DNA from: Bacteroides_E sp964528875
GTDB taxonomy: Bacteria > Bacteroidota > Bacteroidia > Bacteroidales > Bacteroidaceae
Assembly (NCBI GenBank): GCA_964528875.1
Contig: CAZGUI010000002.1
Coordinates: forward strand, 30,524 to 94,523
Length of the DNA: 64,000 nucleotides
Direction: 5' to 3'
Part shown: in pieces, positions 18,803 through 25,739 of the stretch
Position numbering within the stretch: position 1 is the stretch's first letter
Layout of the letters: each line of letters begins with the position of its first letter
The notes under the pieces: generated by a model
Seen by the model: the letters and a program-made list of their open reading frames with translations, nothing else
Told to the model about the DNA's origin: nothing
The model's database searches: none
Made by a program: the position numbers and the translations under genes

Positions 18803-19579
18803 ATGATTCATGCATTATTACATAATAAATTAAAAGATTCTTTTAGTGATCCACACTTTAAACCCTCAGAAGACAGTCTCACTTCATCCATCATTGGTTT
18901 ACTTAGTTATTTGCCTGATAATATATTCTGGAAATTGCTAAAAAACAGCTGTGGCATACAGTCTTCTCTACCCGAAGATATTGGAGAAATATTATCTATT
19001 AACTTTTGGGATAAATTGATGGCAGATGGAGTACATAACTCGACTTATGTAGAGCCTGATGTTTGGATAGAATGTCGCGATTGTGATATAATTATTGAGG
19101 CTAAGAAATATGATTCATGGGGGCAAGAGATGGATCAATGGAAAAAGGAAATTCTATCTTATAGTAAAACTTTTGAGGATAATAAGCACTTAATATTTAT
19201 AGCCTTGGGAGGAAATGTCTCTTTACAAGATTATATATTAGATATTGATGGAAATACCTATACTATTTATACATCTAGCTGGTATAATCTATTGAACGAA
19301 GTTGATAAATATCTAACCTATCTATTATCCGATTCTATATCTAGAGAGGAAAGAGGCTATATTCGATTGTTAAATGATCTTATAACTATATTTGCTAAAC
19401 ATGGCTATCTTAAAACAGAATGGTTAGATAGCATGGAGCATATCAAGATTAACCGAAATAGCACTAGTTCTATTTCTGAGTTTTGGGAATTTGACAATAA
19501 GATATTATTGCAAGATTTTTATAAGCCTTACAAACATATAACTACTAATAATATATCTGATATATGGAAAATAAACTAA
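18803..19579 (+). CDS. PD-(D/E)XK nuclease-like protein (island cargo)
   Basis: The 258-residue protein contains a PD-(D/E)XK-type core: PDVWIE with Asp86, then the strand IIIEAKK with Glu99 and Lys101, followed by the helix QEMDQWKKEILSY. An acidic residue in the helix before (Glu23 in KPSEDSL) fits the usual extra site residue. The rest is helical. This fold covers restriction enzymes, repair nucleases and many anti-phage effectors. The stop overlaps the next gene by 16 bp, so the two form a tight pair. Location in a tRNA island supports a defence role, but no activity can be claimed. Confidence 0.65.
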   Translation: MIHALLHNKLKDSFSDPHFKPSEDSLTSSIIGLLSYLPDNIFWKLLKNSCGIQSSLPEDIGEILSINFWDKLMADGVHNSTYVEPDVWIECRDCDIIIEAKKYDSWGQEMDQWKKEILSYSKTFEDNKHLIFIALGGNVSLQDYILDIDGNTYTIYTSSWYNLLNEVDKYLTYLLSDSISREERGYIRLLNDLITIFAKHGYLKTEWLDSMEHIKINRNSTSSISEFWEFDNKILLQDFYKPYKHITTNNISDIWKIN

Positions 19580-20208
19580 AAGAATTCAATGATGCTTTGT
19601 GTGATGTACGTAAAGCTCATAGGCTAATCTATTCATATCAGCAACGAATGTTGGATTTAGCGTACTTCATTAAAACAAAACTAGATTTTCCGGATTTTCA
19701 AGCAAAAAAAGGATTTTCAGAAGATATTTCGAAGAATCGAAGGAGTAAATACCTGAGAATATGGAATGATATGTGGGCATGGGATTTTATTTACTCTTAT
19801 ATGTTTGAATATTATTTAGGAGAAATAGAATTAGATAATGGCGATAGCTGTGCATTAAGTATAATACAATATTCTGACACTGGATATTTTGATGCGGATG
19901 GAGAGAGTAGAACAGATATAAATTCATTTGCCGAGGAGGAGGAATCTGCAAGTAAACTACTTTTTATTTTAGAAGTAAAACCCAGAAAAAAAAAGTGGAT
20001 ATGGGATATAGACGAAATATCATTAGATAAAGAATACGGCTCGTCAAAACATGTAAAAGATTTATTGATATCAGATAAAGGAAATATGCAAGTACTATAC
20101 TCATTTACACTTAACCGCTTTTTAAATGAGAAAACATCGTTGAACGCATTGCATGAGTTTGTAGATTATTGTAAGAATAATGATGTAGTTGAATTAAGTA
20201 TTATCTAA
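19564..20208 (+). CDS. Unknown partner of the nuclease-like protein
   Basis: This 214-residue protein is mixed helical and strand, acidic, with a Trp-rich part (LRIWNDMWAWDFIYSYMFEYY, about 64-84) and a WIWDIDEI segment near 145. No motif or family is recognised and no membrane helix is seen. It begins inside the last 16 bp of the nuclease-like gene, which points to coupled translation and a shared complex or a toxin/antidote-like relation. The pair is alone between the diverged repeat and the integrase remnant. Confidence 0.6.
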   Translation: MENKLKEFNDALCDVRKAHRLIYSYQQRMLDLAYFIKTKLDFPDFQAKKGFSEDISKNRRSKYLRIWNDMWAWDFIYSYMFEYYLGEIELDNGDSCALSIIQYSDTGYFDADGESRTDINSFAEEEESASKLLFILEVKPRKKKWIWDIDEISLDKEYGSSKHVKDLLISDKGNMQVLYSFTLNRFLNEKTSLNALHEFVDYCKNNDVVELSII

Positions 20209-20648
20209 CGTACTTGAAATAGAACTCTTTTATAAGAAATACATATAAAAAAGTACTAAATAATAGATTTTTAAATATTCTAGCTATTCTCTTTCCCCTT
20301 TGATGCATCTCAAGTAGCTTAGTGTATGAAAGCTACACACTAATCGTAAAATGGTGGACTGTTCTAATTTAAAAATGTATTCGAACAGATAAACTCGTAA
20401 AACACAATGGTAAATATCCTATCTACCTTCGTATTCGGGTTGGATATAAAAAATGAATCTCCTTTAGTATCCTTTTTTATTCCCGACTTAAGTTATATCA
20501 TTGATTTATAAGTATCTTAAATAAATATCAGTCTATGTACCCTACTGATGAGATAGAAATTATTACTACAAACTATGCTCTTTTTGTTAATGAGTATGGA
20601 ATTCAATTCAAAGAAGCTTGTAATTAAATTAGATGTAATTTTCTATTC
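20209..20648. other. Island right end with gene remnants
   Basis: There is no intact gene. It holds the integrase-like remnant at 20373-20456 and a 30-codon open frame at 20535-20627 with no recognised match. The rest is AT-rich without clear structure. Confidence 0.5.
20373..20456 (+). pseudogene. Remnant of a tyrosine integrase N-terminus
   Basis: One frame reads RTDKLVKHNGKYPIYLRIRV and then GYKK before a TGA at 20454. This is the pattern with which Bacteroidota tyrosine recombinases start (a KNGKYPIYLRI-type arm-binding strand). It lacks a start, the SAM-like core-binding part and the catalytic domain, so it is a scrap. It lies about 200 bp from the right repeat, where an integrase gene would be expected. 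Confidence 0.5.
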
Positions 20649-20736
20649 TTTCCCCTCTTTGCTCCCCTATAAAATAAAGAAGCTCCGAAGTTGTTGATTA
20701 TAAACACTTTCGGAGCTTTCCTTGAGGTACCTGGCA
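20649..20736 (+). repeat. Right 88-bp direct repeat, overlapping the tRNA-Cys 3' end (attR-like)
   Basis: It is identical to 16615-16702. The copy here is the functional one: it contains the tRNA-Cys 3' end (20725-20736) and its terminator. Confidence 0.9.
20669..20719 (-). terminator. Terminator of tRNA-Cys
   Basis: An 11-bp stem (AAGCTCCGAAG, 20680-20690, with CTTTCGGAGCTT, 20707-20718) is followed on the minus strand by CTTTATTTTAT. It is duplicated in the left repeat. Confidence 0.75.
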
Positions 20737-20795
20737 GATTCGAACTGCCGTCGACGGTTTTGCAGACCGCTACCTAGCCACTCGGTCAAGGTACC
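20725..20795 (-). tRNA. tRNA-Cys (GCA)
   Basis: The acceptor arms GGTACCT and AGGTACC pair perfectly, the T-loop is TTCGAAT and the anticodon loop reads CTGCAAA with GCA. The discriminator is T, which is usual for tRNA-Cys. CCA is not encoded. It serves as the integration target of the island at its 3' side. Confidence 0.93.
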
Positions 20796-20816
20796 ATTCT
20801 GTTGCGATTGCGACTG

Positions 20817-20824
20817 CAAAGATA
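20817..20824 (-). promoter_or_regulatory. Probable -7 box of tRNA-Cys
   Basis: The minus strand reads TATCTTTG (TAnnTTTG), with TTGG 19 bp further upstream as a -33 candidate. It lies 22 bp before the tRNA. Confidence 0.5.
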
Positions 20825-20850
20825 AAACAGTTTTTTTATAAAACCAATCT

Positions 20851-21066
20851 TTACTCGCTCTTTTTACTCTTTTTATCCACTTCGTTGTCGCATTGCATCT
20901 GGTTTTGCTTGAATTGATCTTTCAAGTTACAACCTGACGCACAACTATCGCATGGACTTTTTCCTTGTTTTGTTTTCTTTACAAAAGAAAAGATATGAGA
21001 AAGAATCCATCCGGCACAACCTAAAACGACTAGATATACTATAATTTCTTGTGTTGACATATTCAT
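20851..21066 (-). CDS. FeoB-associated Cys-rich membrane protein
   Basis: This 71-residue protein has one N-terminal membrane helix (IIVYLVVLGCAGWILSHIF, about 8-26) and a Cys cluster (CDSCASGC, about 39-46). This is the pattern of the small FeoB-associated proteins encoded directly after feoB in many anaerobes. It starts 2 bp after the feoAB stop. A role in ferrous iron uptake or handling is expected from the family; the exact job is not known. Confidence 0.8.
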   Translation of the reverse strand: MNMSTQEIIVYLVVLGCAGWILSHIFSFVKKTKQGKSPCDSCASGCNLKDQFKQNQMQCDNEVDKKSKKSE

Positions 21067-21068
21067 TT

Positions 21069-23561
21069 CTATATAAAGAGTAATCCTATTCTATAAAACA
21101 CAAAGGAGACTATCCAAGCTAGGCCTGTGGTATAAAGTGCTGTAAACAATGCCCATTTCCACCCTCCTGCTTCCTGTTTAATGGCTACTAAAACAGCCAC
21201 ACAGGGCAAATAAATTAAGGTGAACACCATGTAACAAAATGCAACCAATGGAGTTACTCCATTTTCTGCCAACTTATTTCCTATGTTTGTACTCTCTCCA
21301 TCATCTGCATAGAGTACTCCTAATGTACTTACAACTAATTCTTTTGCTCCTAATCCGGACAACAAACCTACTCCCAGCTTCCAATCAAAACCTAAAGGTT
21401 CTATTACAGGCTCTATAGCTTTTCCTATTTTACCAATGTATGAATTTTCTTGTTGCTCTTGAGAAGATTCATATTGTTCTCCATTTGGATAATAACCTAA
21501 GAACCAAATAAAAATTGAAGCGATTAGAATAATACCTCCCATCTTCTTTAGGTATATCAAACCTCTTTCCCAAGTATGTCGAAAAATTGATTTTGATGTA
21601 GGTATACGATAAGGGGGTAACTCCATTACAAAGGGTGTGTTATCTCCTTTCTTTAATACTTTACTAAATATCTTGGCCATACCTACAGCCAAAAGTATTC
21701 CTAAAGCATAAATCGTCAACAACATTACTCCTGCATGATTCGGGAAAAAAGTACCGATTAGAACCAAATAGATCGGTAGCCGAGCACTACACGACATCAG
21801 CGGGTTTACAAGCATCGTAATTAAACGAGTTTTTCGACTCTCTATAGTGCGTGTGGCCATAATTGCAGGAACATTACATCCAAAGCCCATTAATAGAGGA
21901 ATAAACGATTTTCCATGTAAACCCATTTTATGCATCACTTTGTCCATAATGAAAGCCGCCCGAGCCATATACCCCGAATCTTCCATCAAAGAAATAAAGA
22001 AATAAAGAATTAAAATGTTAGGTAAAAAAACAATAACCCCTCCTACTCCACTAATCACACCATCTACTAGGAGTTCTTTCAGCGGTCCATCGGACATATT
22101 TCCTCGGATAAACTCTCCCAATTGATCAACTAACCATTCTATTCCCATCATTGGATATTCACCAATGATAAAAGTCCCCATAAAAGTGATGTACATAAAT
22201 AAAAAGAAAATGGGAAACCCCCAGAACTTATGGGTAACAATGGAGTCTATTAGCTTTGTAGTCTGACGTTGATCGGTATGATTTTCCTTATAGGTTTGAC
22301 GTAAGGCTCCATCAATAAAGGCATATTTAGCATCGGTCATCACAGACTCGGCATTCTCCTTGTAGTGTGTTGAAATTTTCTTAATCATCTCTTGTTGACG
22401 CTTGAAAATCTCCTCGCTATTAGGCAAATCTGCTACTACCTTCTCCACCTCTTTATCACTTTCCAAAAGCTTAATCGCCAAGAATCGAAAACAATAAGAG
22501 GACTGCATCTCTTTATTTTTGGACAACTCGTCCTTTAGGTAATCAATTGCTTTTTCTAAATAGTGGCCGTGATTAATATGGATATGTCTAAAAACCTTTG
22601 AAGCCTCGGCTGAACCCGTTGAAGTATAATCTTCTACGTGCTTACCATGCTTTGCCTCATCCACGTGTTCATGATGCCATTCTTGAATCTCTTTCAGAAT
22701 TTGAGGATCAATATTCCCTTCTTTATCTAAAAAATCGGCCCCCTCATACATATTTATGATTACGTGAAAAAGATCATCAATTCCCTTATTTTTTGTAGAA
22801 ACAGTAGGAATCATGGGTACGCCTAGCATCTTACTCAACGTAATATGATCTAGCTCATTCTTACTTTGTTCCAATTCATCGTACATATTTAAGGCAATGA
22901 CCATACGTACGTTCATATCAATGAGTTGCGTGGTTAAATATAAGTTACGCTCCAAATTAGTAGAATCGACTACATTAATTAAAATATCCGGTGTTTCTTC
23001 TACAATATGCTTGCGAACGAAAACTTCTTCAGGCGTATAGGCAGTTAAAGAATAAGTACCGGGTAAATCAACAATACGGAAACGATAACCTTCAAAATCA
23101 AAAAAACCTTCCTTTGAATCAACCGTTACTCCACCATAATTACCTACTTTTTCGTGAGCTCCTGAAGCTATATTAAATAAGGTGGTTTTCCCACAATTTG
23201 GATTACCAACTAAAGCAACATTTATGGTTTTACGTTTATCCATTGCAATATGACGCAACTCATCTTCAGGCACTTCAACATTTTCATAAAGCTCTTCATA
23301 AGCCTTGGTTTGGTCTATTAAAAGCTCACGAGCTTCTTTTTCACCAACCACCTCAATCATCTTAGCCTCTTCTCTTCTTAGCGAAATATCATAGCCCATG
23401 ACCCTGTATTTGATAGGGTCTTTCAGTGGAGCATTCAGAATAACTTCCACTGTTTTCCCTTTAATAAAGCCCATCTCTACAATACGTTTTCTAAACCCAC
23501 CGTGACCTAGGACTTTAACTATGACACCACGCTCTCCTGTCTGCAAATCTGATAATCGCAT
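21069..23561 (-). CDS. feoB: Fused FeoA-FeoB ferrous iron transporter
   Basis: This 830-residue fusion has an SH3-like FeoA domain at 1-74, then the FeoB GTPase with the P-loop GNPNCGKTT at 119-127, DLPGTYSLT and the NMYDELEQS G4-type region, then a long helical linker, and from about residue 430 the membrane domain with the Gate motif GFGCNVPAIMATR. It imports Fe2+ across the inner membrane, driven or gated by GTP hydrolysis. FeoA-FeoB fusions are usual in Bacteroidales. It is transcribed from a good promoter at 23613-23644 together with the Cys-rich partner. Confidence 0.95.
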   Translation of the reverse strand: MRLSDLQTGERGVIVKVLGHGGFRKRIVEMGFIKGKTVEVILNAPLKDPIKYRVMGYDISLRREEAKMIEVVGEKEARELLIDQTKAYEELYENVEVPEDELRHIAMDKRKTINVALVGNPNCGKTTLFNIASGAHEKVGNYGGVTVDSKEGFFDFEGYRFRIVDLPGTYSLTAYTPEEVFVRKHIVEETPDILINVVDSTNLERNLYLTTQLIDMNVRMVIALNMYDELEQSKNELDHITLSKMLGVPMIPTVSTKNKGIDDLFHVIINMYEGADFLDKEGNIDPQILKEIQEWHHEHVDEAKHGKHVEDYTSTGSAEASKVFRHIHINHGHYLEKAIDYLKDELSKNKEMQSSYCFRFLAIKLLESDKEVEKVVADLPNSEEIFKRQQEMIKKISTHYKENAESVMTDAKYAFIDGALRQTYKENHTDQRQTTKLIDSIVTHKFWGFPIFFLFMYITFMGTFIIGEYPMMGIEWLVDQLGEFIRGNMSDGPLKELLVDGVISGVGGVIVFLPNILILYFFISLMEDSGYMARAAFIMDKVMHKMGLHGKSFIPLLMGFGCNVPAIMATRTIESRKTRLITMLVNPLMSCSARLPIYLVLIGTFFPNHAGVMLLTIYALGILLAVGMAKIFSKVLKKGDNTPFVMELPPYRIPTSKSIFRHTWERGLIYLKKMGGIILIASIFIWFLGYYPNGEQYESSQEQQENSYIGKIGKAIEPVIEPLGFDWKLGVGLLSGLGAKELVVSTLGVLYADDGESTNIGNKLAENGVTPLVAFCYMVFTLIYLPCVAVLVAIKQEAGGWKWALFTALYTTGLAWIVSFVFYRIGLLFI

Positions 23562-23612
23562 ATCTTTCTTACCTAATTAACTCAATACTCCTAATTTAAA
23601 ACTATTGGACTA

Positions 23613-23644
23613 CAAAGTTAATTTTTTACTTTTAGGTCAACAAA
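23613..23644 (-). promoter_or_regulatory. Promoter of feoAB
   Basis: On the minus strand TTTG (23641-23644) and TAACTTTG (23613-23620) are separated by 20 bp, matching the Bacteroides -33/-7 consensus. No obvious Fur box was recognised. Confidence 0.7.
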
Positions 23645-23730
23645 TTATTTAGAATCTATTTAAATAAGGAAGCTATAAAAGTTTTCTAAAAATGCTAAAT
23701 AATAACCAAAAGAACAATTATCTTTGTTAT

Positions 23731-25011
23731 ATGAGGATTATTGATAAAGTAAAACAATACATTCAAAAAGAAGAGTTAATTACTTCTCCACACGATATTA
23801 TTCTAGTGGGTTTAAGTGGAGGTGCCGATTCAGTAGCCTTACTCCGTATACTCTTGGAACTAGGATATCAATGCATAGCAGCACACTGTAATTTTTGGCT
23901 TAGAGATAACGAGTCGCTTCGAGATGAGAAATTCGTCACTCAGTTGTGTCAAACACTTGAGGTGCCCCTCTATAAAATAGAGTTTGATACCCATTCTTAT
24001 GCTAAGCAAAAGGCAATATCCATTGAAATGGCAGCCCGAGAGTTAAGATACAATTGGTTCTATGAATTAAAAATAGAAATTCAAGCTTCATACATTGCGG
24101 TAGCTCATCACATAGACGATAATATTGAGACTTTATTACTCAACTTAATTCGAGGGACAGGAATTAAAGGTTTAACAGGGATTCCTCCCAAAAACCAAGA
24201 GATCATCCGTCCTTTACTTGGAATCTACAGGCAAGAAATTACTGACTACCTCAATGCGTTGCATCAAGATTACGTAATTGATAGCACGAATCTAGAAGCA
24301 GAATATACACGTAATAAAATCAGATTGAATATACTCCCTCTGTTTGAAGAGATTAACCCTTCGGTAAAAAACACCCTCAATGAAACCATCTATCGCCTAA
24401 GGGAGACCGAACAGATCTACTTGGATTCCGTTAATAAGGGTATACAACGCGTATATTCAGAGGGGAGAATAGCTATTGACAAAATTAGGCAAGAACCCTC
24501 TCCTTCTACGCTTCTGTATGAAATTTTATATCCATTGGGTTTTACGCCTCAACAAATTGAATCCATCCATCAATCACTTTCTAAGCAATCGGGCAAACAG
24601 TTCTTTAGTGAAAATTGGAAAGTTCTAAAAGATAGAAACTTTCTTTTTATTGAGAAAAATGAACAAAACACCTTAACCCCCAAGTTGGAATTTCAAGAAT
24701 TCCCATTCAATACCGAATTTGTTATCCCTAGAAGTAAATATGTTGCTTGTTTAGATAAGGATAAATTAAAAAAGCCATTAACCATAAGAAAATGGCAGGT
24801 TGGTGATTTCTTTATTCCCTTTGGAATGAAAGGACGTAAAAAATTGAGTGATTATCTAACCGACAATAAGTTTTCTTTATTTGAAAAAGAAAATGTGTGG
24901 GTTTTATGTAGTGGTGAAGACATTGCTTGGGTCATTAATGAACGAATTGATCAACGTTTTTGCATTGACCAAACCACCAAAAATATTGTTATTATTCGAG
25001 AGAAAAAATAA
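23731..25011 (+). CDS. tilS: tRNA(Ile)-lysidine synthase
   Basis: TilS attaches lysidine to C34 of tRNA-Ile(CAU) using ATP, which changes its decoding from Met to Ile. The PP-loop SGGADS is at about residues 29-34, followed by the N-terminal ATPase domain (AHCNFWLRDNES, AVAHHIDDNIETLLLNLIRG) and the C-terminal TilS domain (WQVGDFFIPFGMKGRKKLSDYL). I chose the ATG at 23731 (MRIIDKVKQYI), which fits the family N-terminus, over the upstream in-frame ATG at 23692. A TATCTTTG promoter-like box at 23719-23726 lies within the longer version, which would leave almost no 5' leader if it is used. Confidence 0.92.
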   Translation: MRIIDKVKQYIQKEELITSPHDIILVGLSGGADSVALLRILLELGYQCIAAHCNFWLRDNESLRDEKFVTQLCQTLEVPLYKIEFDTHSYAKQKAISIEMAARELRYNWFYELKIEIQASYIAVAHHIDDNIETLLLNLIRGTGIKGLTGIPPKNQEIIRPLLGIYRQEITDYLNALHQDYVIDSTNLEAEYTRNKIRLNILPLFEEINPSVKNTLNETIYRLRETEQIYLDSVNKGIQRVYSEGRIAIDKIRQEPSPSTLLYEILYPLGFTPQQIESIHQSLSKQSGKQFFSENWKVLKDRNFLFIEKNEQNTLTPKLEFQEFPFNTEFVIPRSKYVACLDKDKLKKPLTIRKWQVGDFFIPFGMKGRKKLSDYLTDNKFSLFEKENVWVLCSGEDIAWVINERIDQRFCIDQTTKNIVIIREKK

Positions 25012-25032
25012 CCCGTTTATACGCATTCTAGA

Positions 25033-25113
25033 AGGGTCTAGGACCGAACCCCCATCGGTCTAGGACTGAACCCTTGTCGGTCTAGGACCGAAGGGCCCTC
25101 GGTCCTAGACCGA
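25033..25113. repeat. 81-bp palindromic repeat element, copy 1
   Basis: Four units start at 25033, 25055, 25077 and 25099, with an exact 22-bp period: a 15-bp near-palindrome (TCGGTCTAGGACCGA type) plus a 7-bp spacer. The first unit has lost its outer pairs; the last is in the opposite orientation (TCGGTCCTAGACCGA). It lies 22 bp after tilS. The same layout occurs at 37174 and 62531. Confidence 0.9.
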
Positions 25114-25399
25114 CTAATTTCAGAAAATACTCTCTCTACTTTTCTTCTAAAAAACAACTGATTTTTTAATGCTAAACAAGATAAAAAAGACCATTTTTAG
25201 ATAAAATCACTCCGGATGACTCATATAAAATGCACGGATTTTAAAATTGTGTGCATTCCACTTAAACAAAAAGCTCAATAAAACACAAACAACTAATAAT
25301 CAAATAGTTACACACAACCAAACGAAGCAAAAAAGTAAATAAAACATACAAATAAACCCCGTTTTCACTCTTTAGGAATAATTTATTGGAAGTATATTT

Positions 25400-25430
25400 T
25401 TTGGCAGTATTGAAAAATGATATAAATTTG
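25400..25430 (+). promoter_or_regulatory. Promoter of the riboswitch-carboxylase operon
   Basis: TTTG (25400-25403) and TAAATTTG (25423-25430) with a 19-bp spacer match the Bacteroides-type promoter. It lies directly before the riboswitch. Confidence 0.75.
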
Positions 25431-25440
25431 CACCATGAAT

Positions 25441-25612
25441 GAGGTGTAACATATCGTAAATCTGCGAGTGAACATAACAGGGAACCAGGTGTAAATCCTG
25501 GGCAGACCCGCTGCTGTGAATTTCATAATAAATTCTGAAAAACTCAACCACTGTTCAGAGAAATCCGAATGGGAAGGTGCATCAGAAAGAAATGAGCCAG
25601 AAGACCTACCTC
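25441..25612 (+). promoter_or_regulatory. Cobalamin riboswitch
   Basis: The conserved core AACAGGGAA, CCAGGTGTAAATCCTGG and GCAGACCCGCTGCTGTGA (25476-25519) and the B12-box GAGCCAGAAGACCTACCT (about 25594-25611) are all present in order. These are the hallmarks of the adenosylcobalamin-binding RNA. The downstream leader contains a perfect palindrome GCTCAATATTGAGC (25670-25683), 57 bp before the chosen start codon, which may belong to the expression platform. The riboswitch class normally lowers expression when B12 is bound; the direction here is not proven. Confidence 0.9.
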
Positions 25613-25739
25613 AATCATAAAAGGTTTGGGCTTTCGGGGAAATAAAGCAACGACCAAGACTTTTAGTTAGCTCAATATTGAGCGATAATGTCTTGTGCCT
25701 TCCTCTCCGAAACCTAAGTATAAACCAAAAAAGATTAGG

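Larger units (their letters stand above)
16615..20736. mobile_element. Integrase-less genomic island at tRNA-Cys
   Basis: A segment of 4,034 bp between the starts of two perfect 88-bp direct repeats ends at the 3' end of tRNA-Cys. It carries four AT-rich plus-strand genes unrelated to the neighbouring housekeeping genes, a diverged third repeat at 18473-18547, and a short integrase-like remnant at 20373-20456, but no intact recombinase. It therefore looks like two related mini-elements in tandem, either decayed or moved by an enzyme supplied elsewhere. The repeats are directly visible; the tandem history is inferred. Confidence 0.75.

Noticed and set aside
20535..20627. 30-codon open frame at the island's right end
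   Set aside because: It has no recognised motif and no clear start signal, and lies in decayed sequence; kept only as part of the gap description.
21069..23561. FeoA-FeoB fusion as a novelty
   Set aside because: This fusion and its Cys-rich neighbour are usual in Bacteroidales.
25033..25113. Short direct repeats with regular spacing as a CRISPR array
   Set aside because: The spacers are only 7 bp, partly shared between loci, and the repeats are palindromic; no cas genes are present.
25695..25739. Upstream GTG start for the carboxyltransferase gene
   Set aside because: It lies 12 bp after the leader palindrome and adds 15 residues (SSPKPKYKPKKIR) not expected in the family; the ATG at 25740 gives normal length.
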